A stretch of 64,000 bases of DNA, from NCBI GenBank assembly GCA_016179685.1, contig JACPCR010000055.1, positions 55,719 through 119,718 of the forward strand, written 5' to 3'. Below are positions 1 to 7,717 of this stretch, one piece after another. A model generated the notes under the pieces. That model was not told where the DNA came from, searched no databases, and was given only the letters and a program-made list of their open reading frames with translations. Source of the DNA: Planctomycetota bacterium. Its GTDB lineage: Bacteria > Planctomycetota > PUPC01 > JACPCR01. The position numbers and the translations under genes are program-made. Within the stretch, counting starts at the first letter, position 1. Each line of letters starts with the position of its first letter.

Positions 1-3
1 CAG

Positions 4-672
4 GTGCTGGCGGACAGGGCCGAAGCATCGAGGGCGCGGGTCACGCTTCGTTCGAGCTTCTCCAATCATCCCGCCCATTTCGGTGTCAACGCCTATCCTT
101 ACGCGGTTGTCCCGCTGAATGAGCAGGACCAGCCGGATGGACTGGAGCTGTTCTTCTCGGTCGGACACGGCGAGTTATTTCGGACACTGCCCTGGCAGGC
201 CGGGAAACGACACGGGGAGGAAAGGATTCTTGAAGGCAAACGGGTAAGGACGGTTATCCCGTGGGCCGAAGGAGAAATCCACGGTGTGCGCAAGACCTTC
301 TATCCAGACGGGACGGTGCAGTTGGAAGCCACGTACGAGCACGGGCTGGCGCAGGGACCGACGCGCTCCTATGACGTCCGAGGCCGGCTGGCCAGCGAGA
401 TCATGATGAAGGAGGGCAAGCGGAACGGCCTGTTCCGGGAGTTCTGGCCTGAATCGGGAAAGGTGAAGCGGGAGATTCCGTATGAGATGGGGAGCGTCTC
501 GGGTATGGCCCGCGACTACTACGCCAGCGGCCAGATCAAGCGAGAGGTCCGCTTCAAGAACAACGAGATGCACGGGGTCGACGTGCAGTACGAGGCGGAC
601 GGGAAGGTGGGCCGAAAGAAGTTCTGGCGGACCGGTCAGGAGGTGAGCGAGGAGAAGTTTCTGGGGAAATAG
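4..672 (+). CDS. MORN/YwqK-like repeat protein, possibly 5'-truncated by the window
   Basis: About six copies of a ~23-residue repeat with the pattern G-x3-G-x4-(Y/F)-x3-G run from residue ~67 to ~205; examples are GEIHGVRKTFYPDG and GSVSGMARDYYASG. This is the layout of MORN-like proteins annotated as YwqK-type antitoxin components, although that toxin-antitoxin label is weak and no toxin partner is seen here. The frame is open to a GTG at position 4, but the gene may start before the window, since residues 1-60 look like the inside of a domain rather than a signal peptide. The likely role is a beta-rich binding or structural surface; substrate and partner are unknown. A diverged copy of a dispersed hairpin repeat follows the stop codon. 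Confidence 0.7.
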   Translation: MLADRAEASRARVTLRSSFSNHPAHFGVNAYPYAVVPLNEQDQPDGLELFFSVGHGELFRTLPWQAGKRHGEERILEGKRVRTVIPWAEGEIHGVRKTFYPDGTVQLEATYEHGLAQGPTRSYDVRGRLASEIMMKEGKRNGLFREFWPESGKVKREIPYEMGSVSGMARDYYASGQIKREVRFKNNEMHGVDVQYEADGKVGRKKFWRTGQEVSEEKFLGK

Positions 673-675
673 GCA

Positions 676-710
676 CTTGTGGGGCGCCAAACTTGAAAAA
701 ACTTTCTAAG
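676..710 (+). repeat. Diverged copy of the gene-end repeat (copy 1 of 3)
   Basis: The text CTTGTGGGGCGCCAAACTTG with the following bases resembles the repeats at 20424-20473 and 22461-22500. The right hairpin arm is lost here. Like copy 2, it begins within a few bases of a stop codon. Confidence 0.5.
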
Positions 711-891
711 AGCAGCCGCAGAAACCTCGGGACCCTCCCCCCGGACTCAAAATGACTGTAGCTATCTCATTTATTGACAACGCATTACTTTCTCCCGAAG
801 GCGAGACGCCTTCTCTCCAAGGGGAGGTTTCTGCGGTTGCTCTGAATTTGAGTTGCGCGTTACTGATATAACGTGGGCACCCGGTGGAGAT

Positions 892-952
892 GTTGGAGTC
901 ACGCCTTTAGGCGTGGCGCTGCTCGGACAACGGCTAAAGCCGTCACTCCAAC
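892..952. repeat. REPIN-like double-hairpin element
   Basis: Two 22-base arms, 892-913 and 931-952, are inverted copies of each other with 19 of 22 positions matching. Each arm also contains its own mini-hairpin: CGCCTTTAGGCG in the left arm and CGGCTAAAGCCG in the right. The differences between the arms include a compensatory C/G swap that keeps both mini-hairpins paired. This is the architecture of REP doublets moved by RAYT transposases; no RAYT gene is in the window. Confidence 0.6.
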
Positions 953-1103
953 TTTGGTTGCGGCCAAAGGACGCGGTAGGAGGAAGTTCCTTCGACCGCT
1001 CCAGGCCCGTCATTCTCGGACCAGGTTTTCCCACGGATTGAAGCCACAGGCCTGTTCCATGGCCAGGCGCAGGTCCACGATTACTTCCACGCCTTCTTCT
1101 ATC

Positions 1104-3356
1104 TTACGGTGCTTCGGCGGGCGGGAGAATCTGATTGGCGGCGGCCTCGCCCAGTACCCGTGCGAGCCATGCCCTGGGCGCCCGATATTCGACAGTCGGG
1201 CGCGCCGGCGTCCCTCGGATGCGGAGGTTCAGCTTGCCGTCCGGAAGCTCTCTCCAGGCCGTGGCGACCTCCGCGGATGCCCGTTTGAGAAAGTCGTCTG
1301 AGGGCGTCAGGGCAAGATCGAGGCTCACCTCGCCCCTATGGATCGAATAGCCGCCCTGGCCTTCCAGCAGAAGCTGTGAGGCGGTCATGAGATTCAGCTT
1401 CGTCAGGAGGACCGCGCCTCCTTCGAGCTTGAAGAGCACCTCGGCGCGATCAAAAGGCAAGGCGGCCTCGGAAGGCGTCACCTGAAGCTTGTTCAGCACG
1501 GGCCCGGAAAAAATCGATCGGAGCATCGGGTCGGACGCCAGACCCTGGATCGTGCCGGGTCCAAGCCGAAGGCTTCCCTGTCCCCGGGATGCCGCGAGGG
1601 CATGGTCGATAGAATAGGGGAGTCCCGCGACCTGGATAGCCGCGTCCAGGGACATGGCCGCGGAGATGCGGGCCGTGCCGACCCCGAATGGGAGGGGCTG
1701 TTCGCGGAGGTCCGGCATCTCAAGAGCCAGCCCCAGGCGCGAATCGAGCACCCGGCCCGCGAGCCCGGTGTGCAGAGAAAGGCCGATCTTGCCCTGAACG
1801 CCCACCCGAGCGGAGAGTACAGCCTTCGCTTTCCCTTCCTTCAACGAGCCCTCTGCAGAGAGGTCGGACAGCACGACGTTCCCGAGGGCGATCTCTTCGG
1901 AGCGGAGGTCCAGGTCGCCGGAGATGCCCCCGAGCACGGCAGCGACCGCGGGATCGTCGCCCCCGGCGTCCAGAGCGGGAAACATCCAGGGCTGAAAACG
2001 AATGTCGCCTTCGGCCTCGAATTCCAGGGCGTGCCCGGCCTTCTTGAGGACGACGGTTTCCCAGGCGAAGCCCGCGCCGGTGAGGTCGAGGCCCAACCGG
2101 AAGCGCGGCTGCGGGAAGTCTCCGTCCAGGCGGACGCGAAGGTCCGCGGCCCCGGCGAATGCCGCCTTCTGGCCCAGAAGCCGCAGCCAGAGGCCGGCGG
2201 AGCGCTGAATCGCTTCCAGATCGGCGTGCCCGTCCAGATCAAGCTGCAAGAGCGGATGGTCCGGATATCCCTCGATCCGCCCGATGAGATCGAGTTTCCC
2301 GATTCTGGATTCCAGCCTGGCTTTCTTGATTTCCAGAAGGCTACTTCTCTCCTGCCAGGCCATCTCGTGGTCGAGGGTCAGGTCGCCGAAAGGGACGTGA
2401 AGGACGAGAGCAACGATCGCCGCCGCCTCCCCCAGCCGGAGCGTGCCGGAAGAATGCCATCCGGCCCCGGAGAACTCGAATCGTTGCCGGGCGGACACGA
2501 TGCCCGCCAGAGTGGCGAGGCTGGAATCCACCGAGACGCCCAGGGCGGCGAGGGCGCTTTTCACGGGAGGTAGAGGAATGACGGAGGCATCGAGTTGGAC
2601 TCGGCCAGTCCGCGGGGCTGGCAGAATCTGGCCACCTTGGACGAGGGTGAGGTCGCCCTCCAAGGCGATCCCGGGCTTCTTCTCATTTTGCTCCGCGCTG
2701 GAGAGCGAGAATCGAACAGGCTCATTCGGCCCAGAGAGACCGATGGCGGCGGATAGACGATCCCACTCGATGGCGGGTCCGGCCGGCGGCTGAAAAATAA
2801 CCCGCATCGTGGTGACCGAACCGGACACGCGTTCGAGTCCGAGGGGAAGCGGCGGACTGGCGTTGTTCGCCTGAAGCCTCGGCAGGCCTTCTTCTCGGGG
2901 CAACAGAGTTGTCGCGCCGTTCCCTTTCACTTCGGTGACATTGAACCTCCCATCGACGTTCTCCTCGATGCGCACTTGCAGCTTGGCGACGACGAAGCCC
3001 GTGATTACCACTTGCCGGCGGAGAAGAGCGATCCAAGAGACCGGCGCGGTGATCGATTCGGCCGACAGGATTTCGCTCCGTGAGAATCCCGGAGGATTTG
3101 AAATCCCGAGCGTGTCGAGATGGAGCACCAGGCCCATCCACCCCCGCTCCTCGAGACGCCCGAGGCGGACGCCGCAGCCGCTGGCCTGTTCAAGGGCTTG
3201 CTCAAGATTCTGGCGGATGAAAGAGGCGCTGATGACCGCGGGGAAAACGAGCCAACGAAGGGTTGCGGCGAGGATCAGCAGGACGGCAAGACAGACCAGC
3301 AGCCGCTTGCGGAATTGGCGCGGACTTGGCGGAGAAGAAGCAGGTGCGTTTTCCAT
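1104..3356 (-). CDS. AsmA-like inner-membrane-anchored envelope protein
   Basis: The 750-residue product has one N-terminal membrane segment (residues ~19-41, after a basic stretch) and then a long periplasmic portion of alternating hydrophobic and polar beta strands with repeated LDL/GDL patterns, typical of AsmA/TamB/DUF748 proteins. The N-terminal part after the anchor (IRQNLEQALEQASG, then RLEERGW) matches the usual AsmA opening. The family is linked to phospholipid transport and outer-membrane homeostasis, which suggests a diderm host. The gene stands alone and converges with the gene at 4-672. No strong ribosome-binding site precedes the ATG, so the start is moderately supported. Confidence 0.7.
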   Translation of the reverse strand: MENAPASSPPSPRQFRKRLLVCLAVLLILAATLRWLVFPAVISASFIRQNLEQALEQASGCGVRLGRLEERGWMGLVLHLDTLGISNPPGFSRSEILSAESITAPVSWIALLRRQVVITGFVVAKLQVRIEENVDGRFNVTEVKGNGATTLLPREEGLPRLQANNASPPLPLGLERVSGSVTTMRVIFQPPAGPAIEWDRLSAAIGLSGPNEPVRFSLSSAEQNEKKPGIALEGDLTLVQGGQILPAPRTGRVQLDASVIPLPPVKSALAALGVSVDSSLATLAGIVSARQRFEFSGAGWHSSGTLRLGEAAAIVALVLHVPFGDLTLDHEMAWQERSSLLEIKKARLESRIGKLDLIGRIEGYPDHPLLQLDLDGHADLEAIQRSAGLWLRLLGQKAAFAGAADLRVRLDGDFPQPRFRLGLDLTGAGFAWETVVLKKAGHALEFEAEGDIRFQPWMFPALDAGGDDPAVAAVLGGISGDLDLRSEEIALGNVVLSDLSAEGSLKEGKAKAVLSARVGVQGKIGLSLHTGLAGRVLDSRLGLALEMPDLREQPLPFGVGTARISAAMSLDAAIQVAGLPYSIDHALAASRGQGSLRLGPGTIQGLASDPMLRSIFSGPVLNKLQVTPSEAALPFDRAEVLFKLEGGAVLLTKLNLMTASQLLLEGQGGYSIHRGEVSLDLALTPSDDFLKRASAEVATAWRELPDGKLNLRIRGTPARPTVEYRAPRAWLARVLGEAAANQILPPAEAP

Positions 3357-3437
3357 GGTCGCAGCGAAGTGCTTTGCCTTATCCTATTTCAGTTCTGGCA
3401 GCCCGAGCCACACGCATGGGTTTGAGGCAGCGCTTCG

Positions 3438-4841
3438 CTAACCGCGTTTCCAGCGGACGCCCTGGGGAGTGTCTTCGAGGAAGATTCCTCGATCCTTGAG
3501 GTCCTTCCGGATGGCGTCGGCGCGGGCGAAGTTTTTCGCCTGGCGCGCCGCCTGGCGCTCCTGGATCAGCCGCTCGATCTCCTCGTCCAGGATAGCGGGC
3601 CGGCACTCGAGCACCCCGAGCACCTGGTCGAAGCGCCCGAACGCGGCCCGGATGAGCGCCGCGTCTTCCCGACTCAGGCTCAGGCGATTGGCGTCGCGCA
3701 CGAATTCGAACAGCGCCGCCAGAGCGGACGAGACGTTCAGGTCGTCGTCCATGGCGGCCTCGAAACCCGCCACCGTCCGAGCCAGCAGGGCGGCGGCCTC
3801 TGGGTTGTCCCTGGTGGCCGAGGCCTCTTCGAGACGGCGGAGGAAGTCCCGCAGGCGGGAGACTGCCTGTTTCGAGGCCTGGACGCCCTCAAGGGTGAAA
3901 TTGAGCGGCTGGCGGTAGTTCGTGCTGAGCAGAGAGTAGCGGACGGCGTCGGCCTCGTAACCGCGTTCGAGCAGATCGCGCAGGATGTGGAAGTTGCCGA
4001 GGGACTTGGACATTTTCCGTCCGTCCACGAGCAGATGCCGCGTGTGCATCCAGCAGCCCACGAAAGGCTTTCCAGTAGCCCCCTCCGACTGGGCAATCTC
4101 GCATTCGTGGTGCGGAAAAATGTTGTCCTCCCCGCCCGTGTGAATGTCCAGCGTCTCGCTCAGGTGCGTCATGGACATGGCGCTGCACTCGATGTGCCAT
4201 CCCGGGTAGCCCATGCCCCACGGACTCTCCCACTTCATGATGTGGTGATCGTCCGTGACCCAGAGGGTGAAATCGCAAGGGTTGCGCTTGTCGGGATTCA
4301 CCTCGATCCGGGCGCCTGCCTGAAGCGATTCGAGCGTATTGCCCGAGAGTCGGCCGTAGGCGGGGAAACGCGTGACGTCAAAGTAAACGCAACGGTTGGA
4401 AACGTAGGCGAGACCGCGGTCGATCAGCCTCTCGACCAGGCGGACCATCTGCGGAACGTGCTCCGTGGCGCGGGGATAGACCATTGCCTTCCGGATTCTC
4501 AGCTTTTCGATATCTACGAAAAAGGCCTGGGAATAGAATCGGGCGATCTCCCAAGGGTCCTTGCCCTCTCGGCCCGCGGCGACCAGCATCTTGTCCTCGC
4601 CCTCGTCAGAATCGTCCGTGAGATGCCCCACGTCCGTGATGTTCATGACTTGGTGCACCTGAAACCCGCGGTACTCGAGGTAGCGGCGCAAGAGGTCGGC
4701 AAAAATATAGGCGCGAAAGTTGCCGATGTGAGCGAAGCTATAGACCGTCGGGCCGCAGTGATACATGCAGACCTGGCCGGGCAGCACCGGCACGAAGTCC
4801 TGCTTGGCTTTCGTCAACGTGTTATAGAAACGGATGGGCAT
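3438..4841 (-). CDS. cysS: Cysteinyl-tRNA synthetase
   Basis: Class I aminoacyl-tRNA synthetase that charges tRNA-Cys in the cytoplasm. The 467-residue product shows the zinc ligand C29 in CMYHCGPTVYS, the HIGH-like motif HIGN (38-41), the WHIECSAM segment, HHECEIAQSE and the KMSKS loop (GRKMSKSLGNF), all diagnostic for CysS. Length is normal for the family. An upstream extension of the open frame is not used: the ATG at 4841 gives the canonical beginning (MPIRFYNTLT) and lies 4 bases after the ispF stop, so the two genes form an operon. Confidence 0.97.
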   Translation of the reverse strand: MPIRFYNTLTKAKQDFVPVLPGQVCMYHCGPTVYSFAHIGNFRAYIFADLLRRYLEYRGFQVHQVMNITDVGHLTDDSDEGEDKMLVAAGREGKDPWEIARFYSQAFFVDIEKLRIRKAMVYPRATEHVPQMVRLVERLIDRGLAYVSNRCVYFDVTRFPAYGRLSGNTLESLQAGARIEVNPDKRNPCDFTLWVTDDHHIMKWESPWGMGYPGWHIECSAMSMTHLSETLDIHTGGEDNIFPHHECEIAQSEGATGKPFVGCWMHTRHLLVDGRKMSKSLGNFHILRDLLERGYEADAVRYSLLSTNYRQPLNFTLEGVQASKQAVSRLRDFLRRLEEASATRDNPEAAALLARTVAGFEAAMDDDLNVSSALAALFEFVRDANRLSLSREDAALIRAAFGRFDQVLGVLECRPAILDEEIERLIQERQAARQAKNFARADAIRKDLKDRGIFLEDTPQGVRWKRG

Positions 4842-4845
4842 AGGC

Positions 4846-5343
4846 TTACGCGGCTGGACCGGTCGGCTCGATGAGAACAACGACTTCGGCCCCGATGGCT
4901 TCCTGAAGACCGATGGGGCCGACCTTCTCGCCCGTCTTCGCCTTGACGCTGACTTGTTCAACGCCGAGGCCGAGCATCTCGGCAAGATGCTGCCGGATGG
5001 CCGTCTTGTAGGGTCCCAGACGCGGCGCCTGCGCCAGCACGACCGCGTCCACGTTCACCGGACGCCACCCTCGGTCGCGCAGCAACTCGATGCTGCGACG
5101 CACAAAAATGGAGCTGTCCATCCCCCGATACCGCACATCCGTATCCGGAAAGAGTTCACCGATGTCCCCCAGCGCGGCCGCACCCAGCAAGGCGTCCACC
5201 GTCGCATGCAGCAGGACGTCCCCATCCGAGTGGGCCTCGGGGCCAAGGCTGTGCTCGATCCGGACGCCGCCAAGCACCAGAGGCTTGCCGGGCGCAAGCC
5301 GATGCAGGTCATTCCCATAGCCGATGCGATAGGGGCAACCCAT
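4846..5343 (-). CDS. ispF: 2-C-methyl-D-erythritol 2,4-cyclodiphosphate synthase
   Basis: Fifth step of the MEP isoprenoid pathway: converts CDP-methylerythritol 2-phosphate to the cyclic diphosphate, releasing CMP. The protein is 165 residues, normal for IspF. It shows the metal-binding start YGNDLHRL (D12, H14), HSDGDVLLHA with the third metal histidine, the GDIGELFPDTD segment, and the C-terminal VKAKTGEKVGPIG region. The ATG at 5343 gives the family-typical N terminus; an upstream in-frame start would add 25 residues with no family similarity. It is followed by cysS with a 4-base gap, a pairing known from other bacteria. Confidence 0.96.
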   Translation of the reverse strand: MGCPYRIGYGNDLHRLAPGKPLVLGGVRIEHSLGPEAHSDGDVLLHATVDALLGAAALGDIGELFPDTDVRYRGMDSSIFVRRSIELLRDRGWRPVNVDAVVLAQAPRLGPYKTAIRQHLAEMLGLGVEQVSVKAKTGEKVGPIGLQEAIGAEVVVLIEPTGPAA

Positions 5344-5716
5344 TCGAGGTTCTTCTCTATGAAATCCCGCTCGTCCCGACGCCAAGCGGATTATAGGAAC
5401 ATCCAGAAAATTACTCAACGCGCGACGTTTTTTCGGGGCCGGGCTGGCCGGTTTGAGCCGCCAGTGTCATCGTGCCTTTACGAAGCGGGAGCGCAGGCCC
5501 TTAAAATCCTCGTCCCCATTGAACGACCGCAGTTGACCGATATCCGTCTGGACTGGGGCAGTCCCGACGTGGTGGAAACCTATCCAGCAAGAATACCGGA
5601 CCTGTGGTTGTGCGAGCCGGTCGTCGTCTCCGGCCGGCATCTCAAGCCCGCAAGGGCACCCTCACGGTCCACGGCCGGGCCGAAGGCCAACCCATCTTTC
5701 TGGTAACCGTTCCGTA
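5344..5716. other. Intergenic region carrying a decayed gene
   Basis: About 370 bases between the ispF start and the cytochrome gene stop. The right half is the VIT/VWA remnant described separately. The left half has no recognisable feature. Confidence 0.5.
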
Positions 5717-5720
5717 CTAT
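5482..5720 (+). pseudogene. Remnant of a VIT/VWA-domain protein (C-terminal part, frameshifted)
   Basis: The forward frame reads PQLTDIRLDWG, then ETYPARIPDLW and EPVVVSGRH. This resembles the segment after the VWA domain in bacterial VIT/VWA (inter-alpha-trypsin-inhibitor heavy-chain-like) proteins. Near 5645 the reading must change frame to continue as KGTLTVHGRAEG and then PIFLVTVPYYS. No start, VIT or VWA domain precedes it, so the rest of the gene has been deleted. The end overlaps the 3' end of the convergent cytochrome gene. Family assignment is from memory of the motif. Confidence 0.55.
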
Positions 5721-6748
5721 TCTTGCACTGAAGGTTCGGCCATCTCGGTGCCTGCCTCGACGTTGATCGGGTGAGGGGGCCATAGCTCTCGGCCGAGGAG
5801 AAGAGCCGCCTTCACGGCCGTCGCCAGCTCCTGGGCGTCCTGTCCCAATTTCGCATCAGCCCGCAGGTCGTGCCCGACCACGAAATGGCCCGGGAACGGC
5901 CCCCCCTCCGCCTTCCGCATCTGGCTCATCTTGGGCAAGTAGGAGGCGTGGCAGGAATCGCAGGCCTGGCCCACTCTTTCATAGGCCGCCTGCGCCGTGT
6001 CCCAGTCCTTCGCCTCAGCCGCCTGCGCCAGCTCCTCGAGCGGGGGCAGCAGCTTGGGACCGTTCGCCTGCAGGAACTGGATGTCCTCGGATTTCATCTG
6101 GGGCGCTTGAACTTCCTGAATCCAGCGGGCGTACGCCGAGGCCGCGTTCTGCAACTCGCGCACGGCTTCCTCGAGGTCATTCCCGCGCTGCTCGAGTACC
6201 TGCTCCACCCGCGCGGCCGGCTCCCCCATCCGAGACATGAACTCGAATTCTTTTTGAAGGAAGCCGATCGCCGAGCCCGGCTCAAGCCGCCGTGGAAGGC
6301 GCGCCCGCAGCACGGCCAGGGGCAGACGAGATTCCCCGGAGAGGCGCATCCCGGGGAATTCGGCCAGGAATGCGGCCGACCGTTCCCAGAGCTCCGGCGG
6401 CTCCCTCACGGTCACCCCGCGTAGGCCCCAGGCCTTGCGGTCGATAGCCACCCAGATTCGCGCCTCTGAGCTTCCGACCCTCCTTTCGAGCACGAGGATC
6501 AACTCATGCGGGAAACGAGTCATGGCCGCGTAGCCGTGCAACAGCAATCCCGGCGGCGGCGGGTCCCCGCACGCCTCCCCGACCACCCTGGCCGCCTCGG
6601 AAGTCACGGCCTTCTCGAGGGGGAAGAACCGGCTCGCTTCGGGGCTGAGTCCCCGGATGAATTCAAGGGTCTCCGGTGGAATCTCAGCGTGGGTGATCGC
6701 GCCGAAGGCCAACGCCATCCAGATGAAAGGACGAATGATCGATTTCAC
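5717..6748 (-). CDS. Secreted cytochrome c (c'-like heme domain) with an uncharacterised N-terminal domain
   Basis: The 343-residue product begins with a signal peptide (residues 1-21, ending AITHA). A single heme-binding motif CDSCH (263-267) is followed by ASYLP and sits at the end of a helical region (~165-285), the position expected for a c'-type four-helix cytochrome. Residues ~25-160 form a separate domain that I do not recognise. The protein would act in the periplasm, probably in electron transfer or gas/redox sensing. The start is GTG at 6748; an ATG two bases upstream is out of frame. The gene is divergent from the PhyH gene at 6852. The tail after residue 285 is also unassigned. 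Confidence 0.72.
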   Translation of the reverse strand: MKSIIRPFIWMALAFGAITHAEIPPETLEFIRGLSPEASRFFPLEKAVTSEAARVVGEACGDPPPPGLLLHGYAAMTRFPHELILVLERRVGSSEARIWVAIDRKAWGLRGVTVREPPELWERSAAFLAEFPGMRLSGESRLPLAVLRARLPRRLEPGSAIGFLQKEFEFMSRMGEPAARVEQVLEQRGNDLEEAVRELQNAASAYARWIQEVQAPQMKSEDIQFLQANGPKLLPPLEELAQAAEAKDWDTAQAAYERVGQACDSCHASYLPKMSQMRKAEGGPFPGHFVVGHDLRADAKLGQDAQELATAVKAALLLGRELWPPHPINVEAGTEMAEPSVQE

Positions 6749-6851
6749 ATTTCGGGAATCGCGCCTTAAGATGTCTGCACACGCTACCCGCCATTTTCGA
6801 CAAGACCTGGAACTTGTCCAGGCGTTACCCGGAAGGAGGAAGAAAAGTCAC

Positions 6852-7706
6852 ATGCCTGGGTTGAATCGCGCGCAACAGCAATTTTATCTCGAAAACGGGT
6901 ACCTGATCGTCGAAGGCGTTCTGGACGACGGGGATTTGAGGCAGGTGCGAGAAGCGATGAACGAGACCGTGGAGGCCATTGCGGGCAAGCTGCTGGCGGA
7001 GAGAAAGATTCCTTCCCTGATGGCCGATCAGCCCTTCGAGGTGCGGCTGGCCCTAATCTTCGAGGCTGCGGGACCCGGCATCGCCCCCCGATTCGGCCGC
7101 TCCTGGCGCGAGCGCAAGCCGGGCTACTTCCACCTGATGAGCAACCCGAAGATACTGGACATCGCGGAGACCTTGATTGGACCCGAGATCGTCGCTCACC
7201 CTGTCTACAACACGCGGCCGATGGTCCCGGGCAGTCCGCACGTGATTGTCCCGTGGCATCAGGACTGCTCGTATCTGGACTACAAGCGCGTGGCGATGCA
7301 GGAGATTCCCGCGTTCTGGATACCGCTCGTGGACGTGACCCCTGACATGGGCTGCCTGCAAGTGGCCCCGCGTACACGCCAGAAGGGGATCGTCTCGTAC
7401 CACCGGGAGACCTATTCAGGCACGGGTTTCCTCGAGGTGGATGAGGAGCACACGAAGGGCATCGAGATCGTGACCTGCGATATGAAGAAAGGGAGCGTCC
7501 TGCTCATTGACCAGATGACCTTCCACCGCTCGACGCCGAACACGACGAACCGCGTCCGCTGGAGCGTGGACCTGCGATATCAGGACGCGAGGCTGCCGAC
7601 GGGCTTCGAGCAGCAGCCTGCGCTGCTGGTGCGAAGCGTCACGAGACCCCAGGCGGTGGCGACCGTTGATGAGTTTCTCTCGGGCAGGCCGGAACGCGCG
7701 GCTTAG
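6852..7706 (+). CDS. PhyH-family Fe(II)/2-oxoglutarate dioxygenase (1 of 5)
   Basis: A 284-residue phytanoyl-CoA-dioxygenase-like protein with a complete iron triad: H136 and D138 in WHQDCSYLD and H225 in TFHRSTPN, with R236 (or R234) as candidate 2-oxoglutarate binder. The NGYLIVEGVL opening is typical of the family. It would hydroxylate a small molecule using O2 and 2-oxoglutarate in the cytoplasm; the substrate is unknown. The ATG at 6852 is preceded by a GGAAGGAGG Shine-Dalgarno, which settles the start over in-frame upstream candidates that run into the divergent cytochrome gene. The convergent sulfatase-maturase gene ends 12 bases after the stop. Confidence 0.88.
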   Translation: MPGLNRAQQQFYLENGYLIVEGVLDDGDLRQVREAMNETVEAIAGKLLAERKIPSLMADQPFEVRLALIFEAAGPGIAPRFGRSWRERKPGYFHLMSNPKILDIAETLIGPEIVAHPVYNTRPMVPGSPHVIVPWHQDCSYLDYKRVAMQEIPAFWIPLVDVTPDMGCLQVAPRTRQKGIVSYHRETYSGTGFLEVDEEHTKGIEIVTCDMKKGSVLLIDQMTFHRSTPNTTNRVRWSVDLRYQDARLPTGFEQQPALLVRSVTRPQAVATVDEFLSGRPERAA

Positions 7707-7717
7707 ATTCCGGCGGG

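Larger units (their letters stand above)
673..1103. other. Intergenic region with repeat elements, no gene seen
   Basis: This stretch lies between two genes that end towards each other. It holds a gene-end repeat at about 676-710, a short tract at 847-856 shared with 22495-22504, and a two-hairpin element at 892-952. Short open frames here have no recognisable protein features. Confidence 0.6.

Noticed and set aside
4..672. Calling the first gene a YwqK antitoxin of a toxin-antitoxin pair
   Set aside because: The label comes from the repeat family only. No toxin gene is adjacent on the visible side.
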